The translations under genes were made by a program, and so were the position numbers. A stretch of 64,000 nucleotides of DNA from Saccharospirillum sp. (GTDB lineage Bacteria; Pseudomonadota; Gammaproteobacteria; Pseudomonadales; Natronospirillaceae): the NCBI GenBank assembly GCA_022565595.1, contig JAIUML010000004.1, positions 186,001 to 250,000 on the forward strand. Direction: 5' to 3'. The notes under the pieces are model-generated. The model ran no database searches. It worked only from the letters and a program-made list of their open reading frames with translations, and was not told where the DNA came from. Below, in pieces: positions 44,084 through 52,882 of the stretch (the stretch's first letter is position 1; each line of letters starts with the position of its first letter).

Positions 44084-45292
44084 GTGATTATAATCCATGA
44101 AAACAATGAGCTTTACGAATGGCCAGGCTTCCAGCCACCGCAATCAATCAGCACCAACCTTCCACCAGATAGTCAATACTGGGTAAGAGCGTGCAGCACC
44201 GTATCGGGCAGCACAGAGCTGGCAGGCTATGTCGAGAACGGGGAATTAAGCATTTCGTTTGAAGCCCTGAAAGACCAGGAATTCAACTACATCGCCTTTG
44301 AACAGGACGGCGACACCAACCTGTACATGGCCCTGAATACCACCCTGACCGAAGCCGCCCCCCAGCTGCAATTCCAGAGCGCCACCGGCGGCGACATCGG
44401 AGACGGCGACACCGGAGACGGCAGCCTGGCCCGGATCGCCGGCACCGTGCAAATCGACGGAACCCCAGCCGTCCGAGACGTGCTGGTCATCAGCAACGAA
44501 ACCGGCAGCCGCAAGGTGCTGGCCGAGGCCGCGAGCGAACCGGACGGCACCTTCGACATCACCTACCCGAACTGGATCGGCGCCGTGATCGCCCTGGCCC
44601 TTGACAACTACGGCGACCCGTTCGCCCCCGAGACCACCCTGAACCAGGGCGCCATCATTCACCCGACCACGCCCAACGGCTACGTCTTCGAGGCCACCAC
44701 CGCCGGCACCACCGGCACCGAGGAACCCGCGTGGAACACCGGCGGCAACACCCAGAGCGGCAGCGTCTCCTTCAACGCCCGCCCGTACTACCGGCCGATA
44801 GCCAGCGGGCCGCTGAACGCCGAGGTGCTGGAGGAAGGGCAGGAGCCAGAACCAGAAACAGGTATTGAAGCAACGCACATAAGAATCACGATCATGGAGA
44901 ACCAAGGATCGACAGGATTCAAGCTGGCACTATCAGATATTCGAGTCATAGATACAGATGACAATGAAGTTTCGGTAGCGTCTGCCAGTGCAACCAACTG
45001 GGCAACCAACTTCGGAATAGATAAGGCGCTTGATGCAGACCCGACAACATTCTGGAGCAGCAGCGATAGTGCATCTTTGCCAATTAGCGCTGAGCTGGTT
45101 TTTAGCGAGAGTGTTCGAATAGACCGGATATCCATCCAGCAAGCTGAAGGTAGCAACCGTTTGAGTCGCGCACTGAAGGCTTTTTACCTGGAAACAAAAG
45201 AAGGAAGCGAAGCGGATTATGTTGCAGCAGCATCGTATCAGGACTTACCGGCATGGACGGTCAGTGAAACTCGGGTGTTTGATGTAGAATGA
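44084..45292 (+). CDS. Tail protein with discoidin-like (F5/8C) C-terminal domain
   Basis: 402 residues from a GTG. The middle part (about 105-160) looks like a carboxypeptidase-regulatory-like beta sandwich (ARIAGTVQIDGTPAVRDVLV). The C-terminus (about 262-400) has the galactose-binding/discoidin pattern: LALSDIRVIDTDDNEV, then ALDADPTTFWSSSD and VRIDRISIQQ. Such domains bind glycans, so it may recognise the cell surface. Composition alternates AT-rich, GC-rich, AT-rich along the gene at domain borders. Confidence 0.65.
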   Translation: MIIIHENNELYEWPGFQPPQSISTNLPPDSQYWVRACSTVSGSTELAGYVENGELSISFEALKDQEFNYIAFEQDGDTNLYMALNTTLTEAAPQLQFQSATGGDIGDGDTGDGSLARIAGTVQIDGTPAVRDVLVISNETGSRKVLAEAASEPDGTFDITYPNWIGAVIALALDNYGDPFAPETTLNQGAIIHPTTPNGYVFEATTAGTTGTEEPAWNTGGNTQSGSVSFNARPYYRPIASGPLNAEVLEEGQEPEPETGIEATHIRITIMENQGSTGFKLALSDIRVIDTDDNEVSVASASATNWATNFGIDKALDADPTTFWSSSDSASLPISAELVFSESVRIDRISIQQAEGSNRLSRALKAFYLETKEGSEADYVAAASYQDLPAWTVSETRVFDVE

Positions 45293-47190
45293 CCTACGCC
45301 CCTGAGCAACCCACCGCCGTAGAACTGCATCTTTTCCAGAGCCCCTACGGCGTACCCCTGAACCCGCTGACCCTGCATCTGGAATTCCTCGACGGCGGCA
45401 CCTACTACCCACCGCTGCCGTGGGCACTGCCCGGACTGGTGACGAGCTACCGCGCCCCACTGGCCACCGGTACCGAAGCCCAGCAGGCGCGAGCCGCGCC
45501 CCAGCGCAACGCCCTGACCGCAGACGACCGAAGGGCAGGCCGCTGGGGCAATGCCGGCCACGCACCCAGCCAGCCAGCCCTGACGCACCGCGACGCCAAC
45601 CACCGGGACAGCGACCACCTGGCACCCTGGGACCGGGCCGGCGTGGCCCAGACCGACACCCGCGCCCGCTGGTGGCCAATAACCGAAGCCGCCGACCGGG
45701 CCAATGGCCACCCATGGGGCAGAGCCACTGAGAGCGACCGGCCGGACTACCTGAGCGACTGGAACCCCAAGCCCGCCCAGGCCGATGCCGCGCCCAGTAC
45801 CGGCTGGTTTACCGTCAACCTGTACGGCAGCCCCTACGACGACAGCGCCGCCCGCGCCGCCCTGCGCAACATTGACACCGGCACCAGCATCAGCCTGGCC
45901 GGCCCCAGTGGCCCCTTCACCCCGGCCGCCTGGGACGCCGTGCATTTCCGCTTTGGGTACCAGCCACCCAAGCGCCCCATAGTGCCCAACGACCAGACCA
46001 CCCGACTGACCGCCAGGCAGGCCACAAGGCGCGACAGCTGGCACCGGATACCCTGGGGCGAGGGCGACACCATCTGGCGCAACTGGAACCTGCCGTACCC
46101 GGTTGAAGAAAACGACGAACCCGAACCCCCCGAACCCGCAGAACCCCCCGAGAAACGGACGGTCTACCTGATCATGAACACACTAGAGATCACCGACGTG
46201 GACACCGGCACCCCGCTGGACATCCAGAACGTCACCATCAGCCTGGACATCGACAGCCTGAGCTGGCAATTCAGCGGCAACCTCTACGGCGCCGGCAGCC
46301 TGGCGCTGGTGCAGCCCGACGCCAACGGAATGAAGGACATCAGCGTCACGATAAACGGCCACAGCTGGGTGTTCGCCATCGAGCGCTACAGCAGCGACGA
46401 GCGATTCCCGACGAAAAAATGGCAGATCGGCGGTACCAGCCGCACCCAGTACATGGCCGCGCCCTTTGCCCCCACGCGCACCTACACCAACACCCTGGCG
46501 ACGACGGCCTCGCAAGCCGCCACCCAGGAACTGGACCTGACCGGTTTCAGCCTGACCTGGCTCACCAGCGGCGACGGCACCCTGCCAGACTGGCCCATCC
46601 CCGTCGGCGCCCTGAGCTACCGCGACAAAGCCCCCGCCCAGGTAGTGGCCGACATCGTAAAAGCCGCCGGCGGCGTAATGATCCCAGCCATGGCCACCGA
46701 CAGCTGGACCATCCAGCCCCGGTACCGGGTACCGCCCTGGCAGTGGGCAAGCGCCACCCCCGACGCCGAGGTCTACATCGGCATGATCCGCACCCGCAGC
46801 GCCCAGTATGAGCCCGCCCCCGAGTTCAACGCCTGCTACGTTTCAGGCATCAACCAGGGCGTGGCCGTGGATGTGCAACGGCAGGGCAGCGGCGGCACCG
46901 CCCCCATGCCCGACATCTACCACGACCTGATCACCGACCCCCAGCCGGCCATCAGCCGAGGCCGCCAGGAGCTGGCCGCCACCGGCAACAAGGTAGTCGA
47001 GACCCTGAGCCTGATCATCCCCGAGAACGGCGCCGCCCCCGGCATCATCACCCCAGGCCAGCTGGTGAAAATCAGCCACGACGACCCGGCCGACGACTAC
47101 CTGGGCTTGACCCTGAGCACCCGGATCACCGTGGCCGCCGCAGGAGGCGCCGCCATCTACCAGAGCATCACCATAGAGAGGGCCGCATAA
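45289..47190 (+). CDS. Large tail-tip protein, hub-like C-terminus
   Basis: 633 residues, GC-rich codons. An N-terminal module of about 280 residues is rich in Trp, Arg and Pro. The C-terminal 350 residues (LEITDVDTGTPLDIQNVTIS, SFAIERYSSDE-like strands, GQLVKISHDDPADDYLGLTL) resemble the gp27/gpD-like hub fold used by many tail tips. It overlaps the preceding gene by four bases. Role inferred. Confidence 0.6.
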   Translation: MTYAPEQPTAVELHLFQSPYGVPLNPLTLHLEFLDGGTYYPPLPWALPGLVTSYRAPLATGTEAQQARAAPQRNALTADDRRAGRWGNAGHAPSQPALTHRDANHRDSDHLAPWDRAGVAQTDTRARWWPITEAADRANGHPWGRATESDRPDYLSDWNPKPAQADAAPSTGWFTVNLYGSPYDDSAARAALRNIDTGTSISLAGPSGPFTPAAWDAVHFRFGYQPPKRPIVPNDQTTRLTARQATRRDSWHRIPWGEGDTIWRNWNLPYPVEENDEPEPPEPAEPPEKRTVYLIMNTLEITDVDTGTPLDIQNVTISLDIDSLSWQFSGNLYGAGSLALVQPDANGMKDISVTINGHSWVFAIERYSSDERFPTKKWQIGGTSRTQYMAAPFAPTRTYTNTLATTASQAATQELDLTGFSLTWLTSGDGTLPDWPIPVGALSYRDKAPAQVVADIVKAAGGVMIPAMATDSWTIQPRYRVPPWQWASATPDAEVYIGMIRTRSAQYEPAPEFNACYVSGINQGVAVDVQRQGSGGTAPMPDIYHDLITDPQPAISRGRQELAATGNKVVETLSLIIPENGAAPGIITPGQLVKISHDDPADDYLGLTLSTRITVAAAGGAAIYQSITIERAA

Positions 47191-47423
47191 TGAGCACCCG
47201 CAACCCCTGGCTGAAATTCCGCGCCCTGCTGCAGGGCGAAGGCCGCGCCGTGGTAACGGTACAAAGCAACAACGGCGACGGTACCAGCACCGTGCAGACC
47301 CGAGACGGGACCAGCTTCAAGGTCAAAGGCGAGAGCATCGAGGCAGGGAAAAAGGCGATGATAGAGGGGGGCGAGTTGAAGTATGAGGTGCCACCCTTGG
47401 CTTCCAGTACGATTGAATTGTAA
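47190..47423 (+). CDS. Small beta-barrel tail protein
   Basis: 77 residues: GRAVVTVQSNNGDGTSTVQT, then GTSFKVKGESIEAGKKAMIE looks like a small OB-type barrel such as the gp5-OB/spike adaptors. Its start overlaps the stop of the large gene before it. It is the last structural gene of the phage. Confidence 0.6.
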   Translation: MSTRNPWLKFRALLQGEGRAVVTVQSNNGDGTSTVQTRDGTSFKVKGESIEAGKKAMIEGGELKYEVPPLASSTIEL

Positions 47424-47705
47424 TCTTTACGATTACCTTAGGCATAAAGAGGCTAGGGCTTAATTGTACAGTAGTTGCAGAATCCCTGATCCTGGTGCAT
47501 TGTGTTGAGTATCGGTTTAGTGGTTTATAAATTTTGTGCTAGTCCCAACAACCCCTGACCTAAAAAGCTTCATGGAATATTGACTTTCAATTTAAAGATT
47601 AATTAATTCAAGAACAATGGGTAGTAATAAGGTGTAAATATAATGTTTAAGCAATTAGATAATCCAAAAATATTAAAAGACTAGCAAATTAAGTATGGTG
47701 AAAAC
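47424..47705. other. AT-rich intergenic region at the right cargo border
   Basis: 282 bases with a sharp drop from GC-rich tail genes to AT-rich sequence. No gene is supported. A TATAAT at 47639-47644 without a good -35 may be the promoter of the following two-gene unit. A weak GTAATC/GATTAC hairpin lies at 47420-47436. Confidence 0.5.
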
Positions 47706-48575
47706 ATGAATTTGTTCGATGAGCATTTTTATAAACCTGTATCCCCCTTGGTAGAGGGCGCAGCTTACGAAGCATTATATGACCAACAAGGTCAATCTTT
47801 CAAAACTTTAGCAGAGCTCTTCGCGAAAACCCCTAACTCTCTACCCTCTGACCTTGTTGAACCCAAAATACTTGAAAAATACTATGAGCAATTAACTTCA
47901 ATATTCGCCAATAGTGATTTTGGAAGATTTGGAATTAGAGTTTTTCGAACAGCGGAATACCCTACACGTTTGCGTGACGCTAAATATCCAATTGAACTTG
48001 TTTATTACCAAGGTAATTGGGACCTCGCTCACACTAGGTCAGTAGCTATAGTTGGAAGCAGAAAACCTAGTAAAGAAGGGTTAACAAGAACAAAGAAGTT
48101 AACCAAATTACTGGTAGAACAGGGTTTTACAATAGTTTCTGGATTAGCATCTGGCGTTGACCAAATGGCCCACCTATCTGCAATCGAATTTGGAGGCGCT
48201 ACAATAGGCGTACTAGGAACTCCATTGTCTGAAAGCTATCCACGAGAGAATGCCGAACTTCAAAAGTATATAGGTAGGAACCACCTTTTAGTGAGCCAAG
48301 TCCCTTTTATTCGATATGGCAAAGAGCCATTTTCTAATAAAAGATTTTATTTTCCCGAAAGAAATAAATTAATGTCAGCTCTAACTGAGGCAACCATTAT
48401 AGTTGAGGCCGGAAACACCTCTGGAACTTTAGTTCAAGCTAGAGCTGCATTGGAACAAGGTAGAAAACTTTATATTTTAGAAAGTAACTTTAGCAATCCA
48501 AACTTGACATGGCCAGAAAAATTCTTAAAGAAGGGTGCGATAAAATTAAAGGATATTAATGATGTCAAACTTTGA
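47706..48575 (+). CDS. DprA/Smf-like protein of a DprA-PRTase defence pair
   Basis: 289 residues. The Rossmann-like DprA core is visible: AIVGSRKPSKEG near 114, IVSGLASGVDQMAHLSA near 141, GVLGTPLSESYP, and FPERNKLMSALTEATIIVEA near 216. DprA normally loads RecA on incoming DNA; this copy lacks the C-terminal winged helix and is not in its usual smf-topA context. The AT-rich pair with the next gene, beside attR, matches the DprA-phosphoribosyltransferase anti-phage pair reported from phage and satellite hotspots. Confidence 0.8.
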   Translation: MNLFDEHFYKPVSPLVEGAAYEALYDQQGQSFKTLAELFAKTPNSLPSDLVEPKILEKYYEQLTSIFANSDFGRFGIRVFRTAEYPTRLRDAKYPIELVYYQGNWDLAHTRSVAIVGSRKPSKEGLTRTKKLTKLLVEQGFTIVSGLASGVDQMAHLSAIEFGGATIGVLGTPLSESYPRENAELQKYIGRNHLLVSQVPFIRYGKEPFSNKRFYFPERNKLMSALTEATIIVEAGNTSGTLVQARAALEQGRKLYILESNFSNPNLTWPEKFLKKGAIKLKDINDVKL

Positions 48576-49257
48576 GTTAAAACTTGAAGCTATTGACGAT
48601 AGCACTCGCTCTGACCACTACCACCTAATACCTGGTGATAATTGCTTATATCTTTGTGAATACAGGTCTGGAGGAGGGTATAATTATCGCAGCAATCAGT
48701 TGATATATAATATAAAAAAGAGCGTATCTAAAAGATATGAATCTCATTACCAATACAAATTGCGTGACATGCGTATAGTTGCGTTGGCATTAGCCAAATC
48801 ACTGGCCGATAACCTTGATGACTGCTTATTCGTTCCAGCGCCTTCATCAAAAGCAAGGATAGATCCTGACTATGATGACCGACTATTAAAAATCCTAACG
48901 AGAACAAGCGAGTTACGTGTATCATCTTCACTGAAAGAGCTTAATATATGTGATTGTTTACATTCAAGAGAATCAAGAGATTCATTTCACCAAGGCAAAG
49001 AAAAAAGAAATATAGAAGATCTACGTGATAGTATTGCAATTGATATCGAAAAGATTCCCTCAACAATAAATCGAATCATAATTTTTGATGATATGATTAC
49101 AACAGGCTGTACCTTTAAGGCTTCACAACAAGTTCTAAACATCAATATTGGGATTGATATTGATAAAATTGATGGGTTATTTATAGCGAGACGAATACTT
49201 CCGCCCCCTGAAGATGACTTCGATGTAAGTGCGTTTTTTAGCTCAATACCTAATTAA
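48559..49257 (+). CDS. Phosphoribosyltransferase of the DprA-PRTase pair
   Basis: 232 residues. The PRPP-binding motif IIIFDDMITTGCTF is at about 174-187; LFVPAPSSKAR near 91 matches the PRTase-I fold, ComF-like. It shares 17 bases with the DprA-like gene, so the two are translated together. The substrate transferred to or from PRPP is unknown. Confidence 0.8.
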   Translation: MMSNFELKLEAIDDSTRSDHYHLIPGDNCLYLCEYRSGGGYNYRSNQLIYNIKKSVSKRYESHYQYKLRDMRIVALALAKSLADNLDDCLFVPAPSSKARIDPDYDDRLLKILTRTSELRVSSSLKELNICDCLHSRESRDSFHQGKEKRNIEDLRDSIAIDIEKIPSTINRIIIFDDMITTGCTFKASQQVLNINIGIDIDKIDGLFIARRILPPPEDDFDVSAFFSSIPN

Positions 49258-49559
49258 TTTTTCCCTACTGAGGCTGTGTCTTGAGTTGGTCTAACTGAAT
49301 CGCATCGGTAAATCCTGATATACATACAGCATCACTGAAAAACCATAAACTAGAGGCGTTTGAGAGGTTTTTAAATGTACATTAGTCTACCCAACAGGGT
49401 TCGAGCTACTATCACGCCCCATCATATTTGCTTATAACAGTTGCATAGTAATATCCAGTAACTATACCCCGCTGAAACGCCCTGAAGTAGCGCTCTTTAA
49501 GATCGGTGTATATTACCAAATAACGACATAAATCATTGATATATAAAAGAAAAACCTCA
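49258..49559. other. AT-rich attR arm
   Basis: 302 bases between the last cargo gene and attR; no gene or hairpin with T-run is seen. It probably contains integrase arm-binding and host-factor sites, which cannot be located by eye. Confidence 0.45.
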
Positions 49560-49619
49560 GACTTGAAATCAGACGTAGGCGAAAGCCTACCGGGGGTTCG
49601 AATCCCTCACTCTCCGCCA
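49560..49619 (+). repeat. attR: attR core (truncated tRNA-Ser 3' half)
   Basis: Identical over 60 bases to 6357-6416, including the variable-arm hairpin, T-arm and CCA. The 5' half of the tRNA is absent, so this is not a functional tRNA gene. It marks the right end of the prophage. Confidence 0.92.
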
Positions 49620-49627
49620 AATTAAAT

Positions 49628-49660
49628 AAAAAAGGGGACCCCAAAGGGGTCCCCTTTTTT
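49628..49660 (+). terminator. Original host terminator of tRNA-Ser
   Basis: AAAAAAGGGGACCCC pairs fully with GGGGTCCCCTTTTTT around AAA. It lies nine bases after the truncated tRNA end, and before integration would have stood right behind the intact gene. Confidence 0.85.
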
Positions 49661-49883
49661 ATTTAACCTTCGCAAAGCGAAGGCATTCGTTCGTGGCCCC
49701 CGCGGGTTCGACCAGATGCCCGGGGCATCTGGGGCCGCGCAAGCGCCCGGCGCAGCCGGGGCGGGCACATGGATGTGGCCGAGCCCATCCCGACCCAGCC
49801 AAATAATCAACCTCCCCCAAAGGGGTCCCTTTTTTATTGAACCTTCGCAAAGCGAAGGACGTCGTTCGTGGCCCCCGCAGGTT
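49639..49883. repeat. 70-bp direct repeat pair with hairpins
   Basis: 49639-49708 and 49814-49883 are about 90 percent alike: each has AAAGGGGTCCC with a T-run, then the hairpin CCTTCGC-AAA-GCGAAGG, then TCGTTCGTGGCCCCCGC. The second copy keeps the terminator's 3' arm but only part of the 5' arm. The 105 bases between are GC-rich with several palindromes (AGATGCCCCGGGCATCT type). This looks like a duplicated tRNA 3' flank, perhaps from earlier integration events. Confidence 0.75.
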
Positions 49884-50297
49884 ACAACCAACGTGCACAA
49901 CAAGGAACGGTCCGTACTAAAACGGAAAATCCGGTTACTATTCAGGAAAATCATCTTCACCGAGTTGGCCAGTGAGCGCCGGTAAAACCTCAAACAGGCA
50001 CTGCTGAGACAAAGACATTCGTCCAGTAAAGGCCCATTTAACGCGGCAAAGCGCGAATTCCATTTCATCAATTCCTCTTTTCAAGTACCCATTCTTAAAC
50101 ACTCATGTAGAGCTTTGAGTAAAATTCTGGCGCTAATATAAATTTTATCTATTTCATATAGAAATATCATTTATTTGATTGATTTAACAACCCTGCCTAA
50201 GATCGAATCACAACGAAACAACCAGGCCCTCCCGTTAAAACAAAGATACCAGGCGGGAACAGGTTTACTCAGACTTCAAAACGATAAGAGGCAAATC
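49884..50297. other. Leader region of the benzoylformate operon
   Basis: No gene is supported between the repeat and the dehydrogenase ATG at 50298; the minus-strand open frame is the repeat read backwards. The AT-rich part from 50090 holds the candidate LysR box and promoter listed next. The transcribed leader would be about 90 bases. Confidence 0.5.
50150..50203 (+). promoter_or_regulatory. Candidate LysR box and promoter
   Basis: TATTTC-ATATA-GAAATA (50150-50166) is a perfect T-N11-A-type palindrome. It is followed by TTGATT (50175-50180), a 17-base spacer and TAAGAT (50198-50203). The palindrome would sit around -60 to -44 from the start site, where LysR proteins usually bind. The matching regulator is inferred to be the LysR gene at 56384. 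Confidence 0.5.
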
Positions 50298-51749
50298 ATG
50301 TTTGATTTAAAGCTGCTGATCGGCGGGCAATCCGTACTCGGTGCAAAAAAGCGAACCTTTACCAGAGCCAACCCTCTGTCTGAAAAAAAGGTCACTACCG
50401 CCGTCGCCGCCAGTCGAAAAGATGTAAAAAGCGCGGTACTGGCCGCCGAAAGAGCTTTCGCCAAATGGTCGAAAACGGGCCCTAATGCCCGCCGTGAAGT
50501 CTTATTGAAGGCCGCAGATTTGATGGAAGCTCGGCAGGCAGACTTCATCGAAAGAATGGTTGCCGAGACCGGTGCCACCCCTGGCTGGGCCGGGTTCAAC
50601 TGCATGGTTGCTGCCGGCATGTTGCGTGAAGCCGCATCACTGACCACCCAGATTCAGGGCAATGTCATTCCCTCGGATGTGCCCGACAACCTGGCCATGG
50701 GGGTTCGGGTACCCTGTGGCGTAGTACTCGGCATCGCGCCCTGGAATGCGCCCATCATTCTCGGGACGCGAGCGATTGCAACGCCTTTGGCTTGCGGCAA
50801 CTCCGTCATTCTGAAAGCGTCAGAGCAATGCCCCGCAACCCACCATCTGATTGCCGAAATCTTGCACGATGCCGGGCTGAACAATGGTGAAGTCAATTGC
50901 ATCACCAACGCACCGGAAGATGCCGGTAAAGTCGTCGGCGCCCTAATCGAGGCGCCTGCTGTCCGGCGTGTTAACTTTACCGGCTCAACCGGCATTGGAA
51001 AAATCATTGGCCAAAAAGCAGCCGAGCACTTCAAACCGGCACTTCTTGAATTGGGGGGCAAAGCACCCTTGTTGGTTCTCGACGATGCCGACCTCGATGC
51101 GGCCGTCGCGGCTACCGCCTTCGGCGCCTTTTTTCACCAGGGCCAGATTTGCATGTCGACGGAACGAGTCATTGTTGATGAAAAAATCGCCGATGCATTT
51201 GTCTCCAAATTGACGGCTAAAGTCAAAACCCTCAAGGCAGGGGATCCTTCTGATCCGTCCAATCAGTTAGGCACGCTGATCAGCAAAGCGTCCGGCAAGA
51301 AACAAAACGCACTGGTAGATGACGCTGTGAAATTGGGCGCCAAAATCACCACCGGTGGGCGAGCCGTTGGCGTGATCATGCAACCCACGGTTATTGATGG
51401 TGTCACACCTGAAATGCGGCTGTATTCGGAAGAATCCTTTGGCCCTCTGGCCTCCATCATACGAGTCAAGAACGATGCTGAAGCCATCCGCATCGCCAAC
51501 GATACGGAATACGGCCTTTCCGCTGCAGTGTTCAGCCGCGATATTGCTCGCGCCATGAAGGTCAGCCAACAGATAGAATCGGGCATTTGCCATATTAATG
51601 GTCCGACCGTTCATGACGAACCCCAAATGCCTTTTGGTGGTGTCAAAGCCAGTGGCTATGGACGCTTTGGCGGCAAGGCAGGCTTAGAGGAATTCACGGA
51701 ATTACGCTGGATGACCATTCAAATGGGGGAACGCCACTACCCAATTTGA
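50298..51749 (+). CDS. Benzaldehyde-type aldehyde dehydrogenase
   Basis: 483 residues from the ATG at 50298; the upstream extension has no ribosome site. ALDH landmarks: PWNAP, FTGSTGIG, Glu251 in LELGGK and catalytic Cys285 in GQICMSTE. Residues such as FNCMVAAGMLREAASLTTQI and EPQMPFGGVKASGYGRFGG are like benzaldehyde/salicylaldehyde dehydrogenases. With the benzoylformate decarboxylase downstream it would oxidise benzaldehyde to benzoate, the mdlD step of the mandelate pathway. Confidence 0.88.
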   Translation: MFDLKLLIGGQSVLGAKKRTFTRANPLSEKKVTTAVAASRKDVKSAVLAAERAFAKWSKTGPNARREVLLKAADLMEARQADFIERMVAETGATPGWAGFNCMVAAGMLREAASLTTQIQGNVIPSDVPDNLAMGVRVPCGVVLGIAPWNAPIILGTRAIATPLACGNSVILKASEQCPATHHLIAEILHDAGLNNGEVNCITNAPEDAGKVVGALIEAPAVRRVNFTGSTGIGKIIGQKAAEHFKPALLELGGKAPLLVLDDADLDAAVAATAFGAFFHQGQICMSTERVIVDEKIADAFVSKLTAKVKTLKAGDPSDPSNQLGTLISKASGKKQNALVDDAVKLGAKITTGGRAVGVIMQPTVIDGVTPEMRLYSEESFGPLASIIRVKNDAEAIRIANDTEYGLSAAVFSRDIARAMKVSQQIESGICHINGPTVHDEPQMPFGGVKASGYGRFGGKAGLEEFTELRWMTIQMGERHYPI

Positions 51750-51838
51750 TCACTATTTCATCAAGGTTACCTGGCTGATTCATTTGCAACTGTCGGGTAA
51801 CCATCAACTGTAAAACAACAAATAAAAGGGGAATCTCC

Positions 51839-52873
51839 ATGTCCTTCAAGCTCAAAACGCTCTGCGTCTCTTTGGCTGCAATCACCTCATTGTCAGCGGC
51901 CGGTATTGCCCATGCCCAGACAGACCTCCGCTTGGCAAGCTGGGTGCCTGATACACATCCATTGTCCAGGGGCGGCTTTGAACCCTGGATGGAATCCATC
52001 ACTGAGGCCAGCAATGGCTCGTTGACCTTCACGCTCTACCCGGCCCAACAACTGGGTGCCTCTGCGGATCACCACGACATGGCTCGCCAGGGTATCTCGG
52101 ATATTTCTTACACCAATTTCAGCTACACACCGGGCCGTTTTCCCATTGCCGGTGCGGCTGAAATACCCTTTGTCATTTCCGACCCGATCGCTGCCTCGGG
52201 CGTCTACCATGATTGGTACCAGGAGCATGGCACCCATGAGGTAAAGGGTGCAAAGGTCTGTATGTTGTTCCTGCAACCGACTGGAGCGCTGCACACCAAC
52301 GGTGAGCAGGTTGTCATGCCGGAGGACTTGAACGGCCTGAGCATGCGCCCACCCAATGCCAATGTTGCAAACCTGTTCAGTAATCTGGGAGCAAGCAATG
52401 TTCAGGTATCTGCGCCAGAGTCGAGAGAAGCCATGGCTCGGGGCGTAGTCGATGGCATCGGCTTTCCGTGGGACAGCATGAAAACCTTTGGCATTGATGC
52501 TTCGGCAAAATACCACCTTGATGTGCCTTTGTACGTGAATGTCTTCGGTTTGATCATGAACCAGAACAGCTATGATCGTTTGTCTGCAGCCGACAAAGCG
52601 GTGATAGACGACCATTGCAGCGCGCAATGGTCCGGTCGGTTGATTGAGCACTGGAGTGAAGCCGGTGCCCAAGCTCGCCAGGCCTTTATCGACGATCCCG
52701 AGCACACCGTTTATACACCCACACAAGCGGAAGAAGCCGTCTGGGTAGAGGCGTCCAGCGAGCTTCAGTCGACTTGGGCCGCTGCCGTTCGAAACAACGG
52801 CGATGATCCGGATGCGCTTTGGCAAGACCTGACAGAGCGCTTGCGGGCAGTGAATGCCCTCTACGGCGAGTAA
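51839..52873 (+). CDS. dctP: TRAP transporter substrate-binding protein
   Basis: 344 residues with a signal peptide (1-26, AHA at the end). The DctP family is shown by LRLASWVPDTHPLS, EALARG-type AREAMARGVVDGIGFPWD and VNVFGLIMNQNSYDRL. The usual carboxylate-gripping Arg is plausible at SMRPPN near residue 166. It would catch an aromatic 2-oxo or 2-hydroxy acid in the periplasm; benzoylformate or mandelate is inferred from neighbours. A hairpin terminator follows it. Confidence 0.9.
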   Translation: MSFKLKTLCVSLAAITSLSAAGIAHAQTDLRLASWVPDTHPLSRGGFEPWMESITEASNGSLTFTLYPAQQLGASADHHDMARQGISDISYTNFSYTPGRFPIAGAAEIPFVISDPIAASGVYHDWYQEHGTHEVKGAKVCMLFLQPTGALHTNGEQVVMPEDLNGLSMRPPNANVANLFSNLGASNVQVSAPESREAMARGVVDGIGFPWDSMKTFGIDASAKYHLDVPLYVNVFGLIMNQNSYDRLSAADKAVIDDHCSAQWSGRLIEHWSEAGAQARQAFIDDPEHTVYTPTQAEEAVWVEASSELQSTWAAAVRNNGDDPDALWQDLTERLRAVNALYGE

Positions 52874-52882
52874 TCCGTCATC

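Larger units (their letters stand above)
6357..49559. mobile_element. Lambda-like tailed prophage integrated in tRNA-Ser
   Basis: The element is bounded by a 60-bp exact direct repeat of the tRNA 3' end. It contains an integrase next to attL, CI/Cro immunity genes, replication, terminase, head, lysis and tail genes in usable order with no obvious frameshift, so it looks intact. At about 43.2 kb it matches a lambda-sized siphovirus; a long tape measure and a tail-tube protein with no sheath gene point to a flexible non-contractile tail. Three cargo blocks are present: 6552-8503, 22775-27681 and 47706-49257. Confidence 0.93.

Noticed and set aside
49560-49619. A second tRNA-Ser gene
   Set aside because: Only the 3' 60 bases are present; the D-arm and 5' acceptor strand are missing. 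It is attR.
49622-50071. A 149-codon minus-strand frame after attR
   Set aside because: It is a translation of the two 70-bp repeats and the terminator; the product repeats itself for that reason and has no ribosome site.
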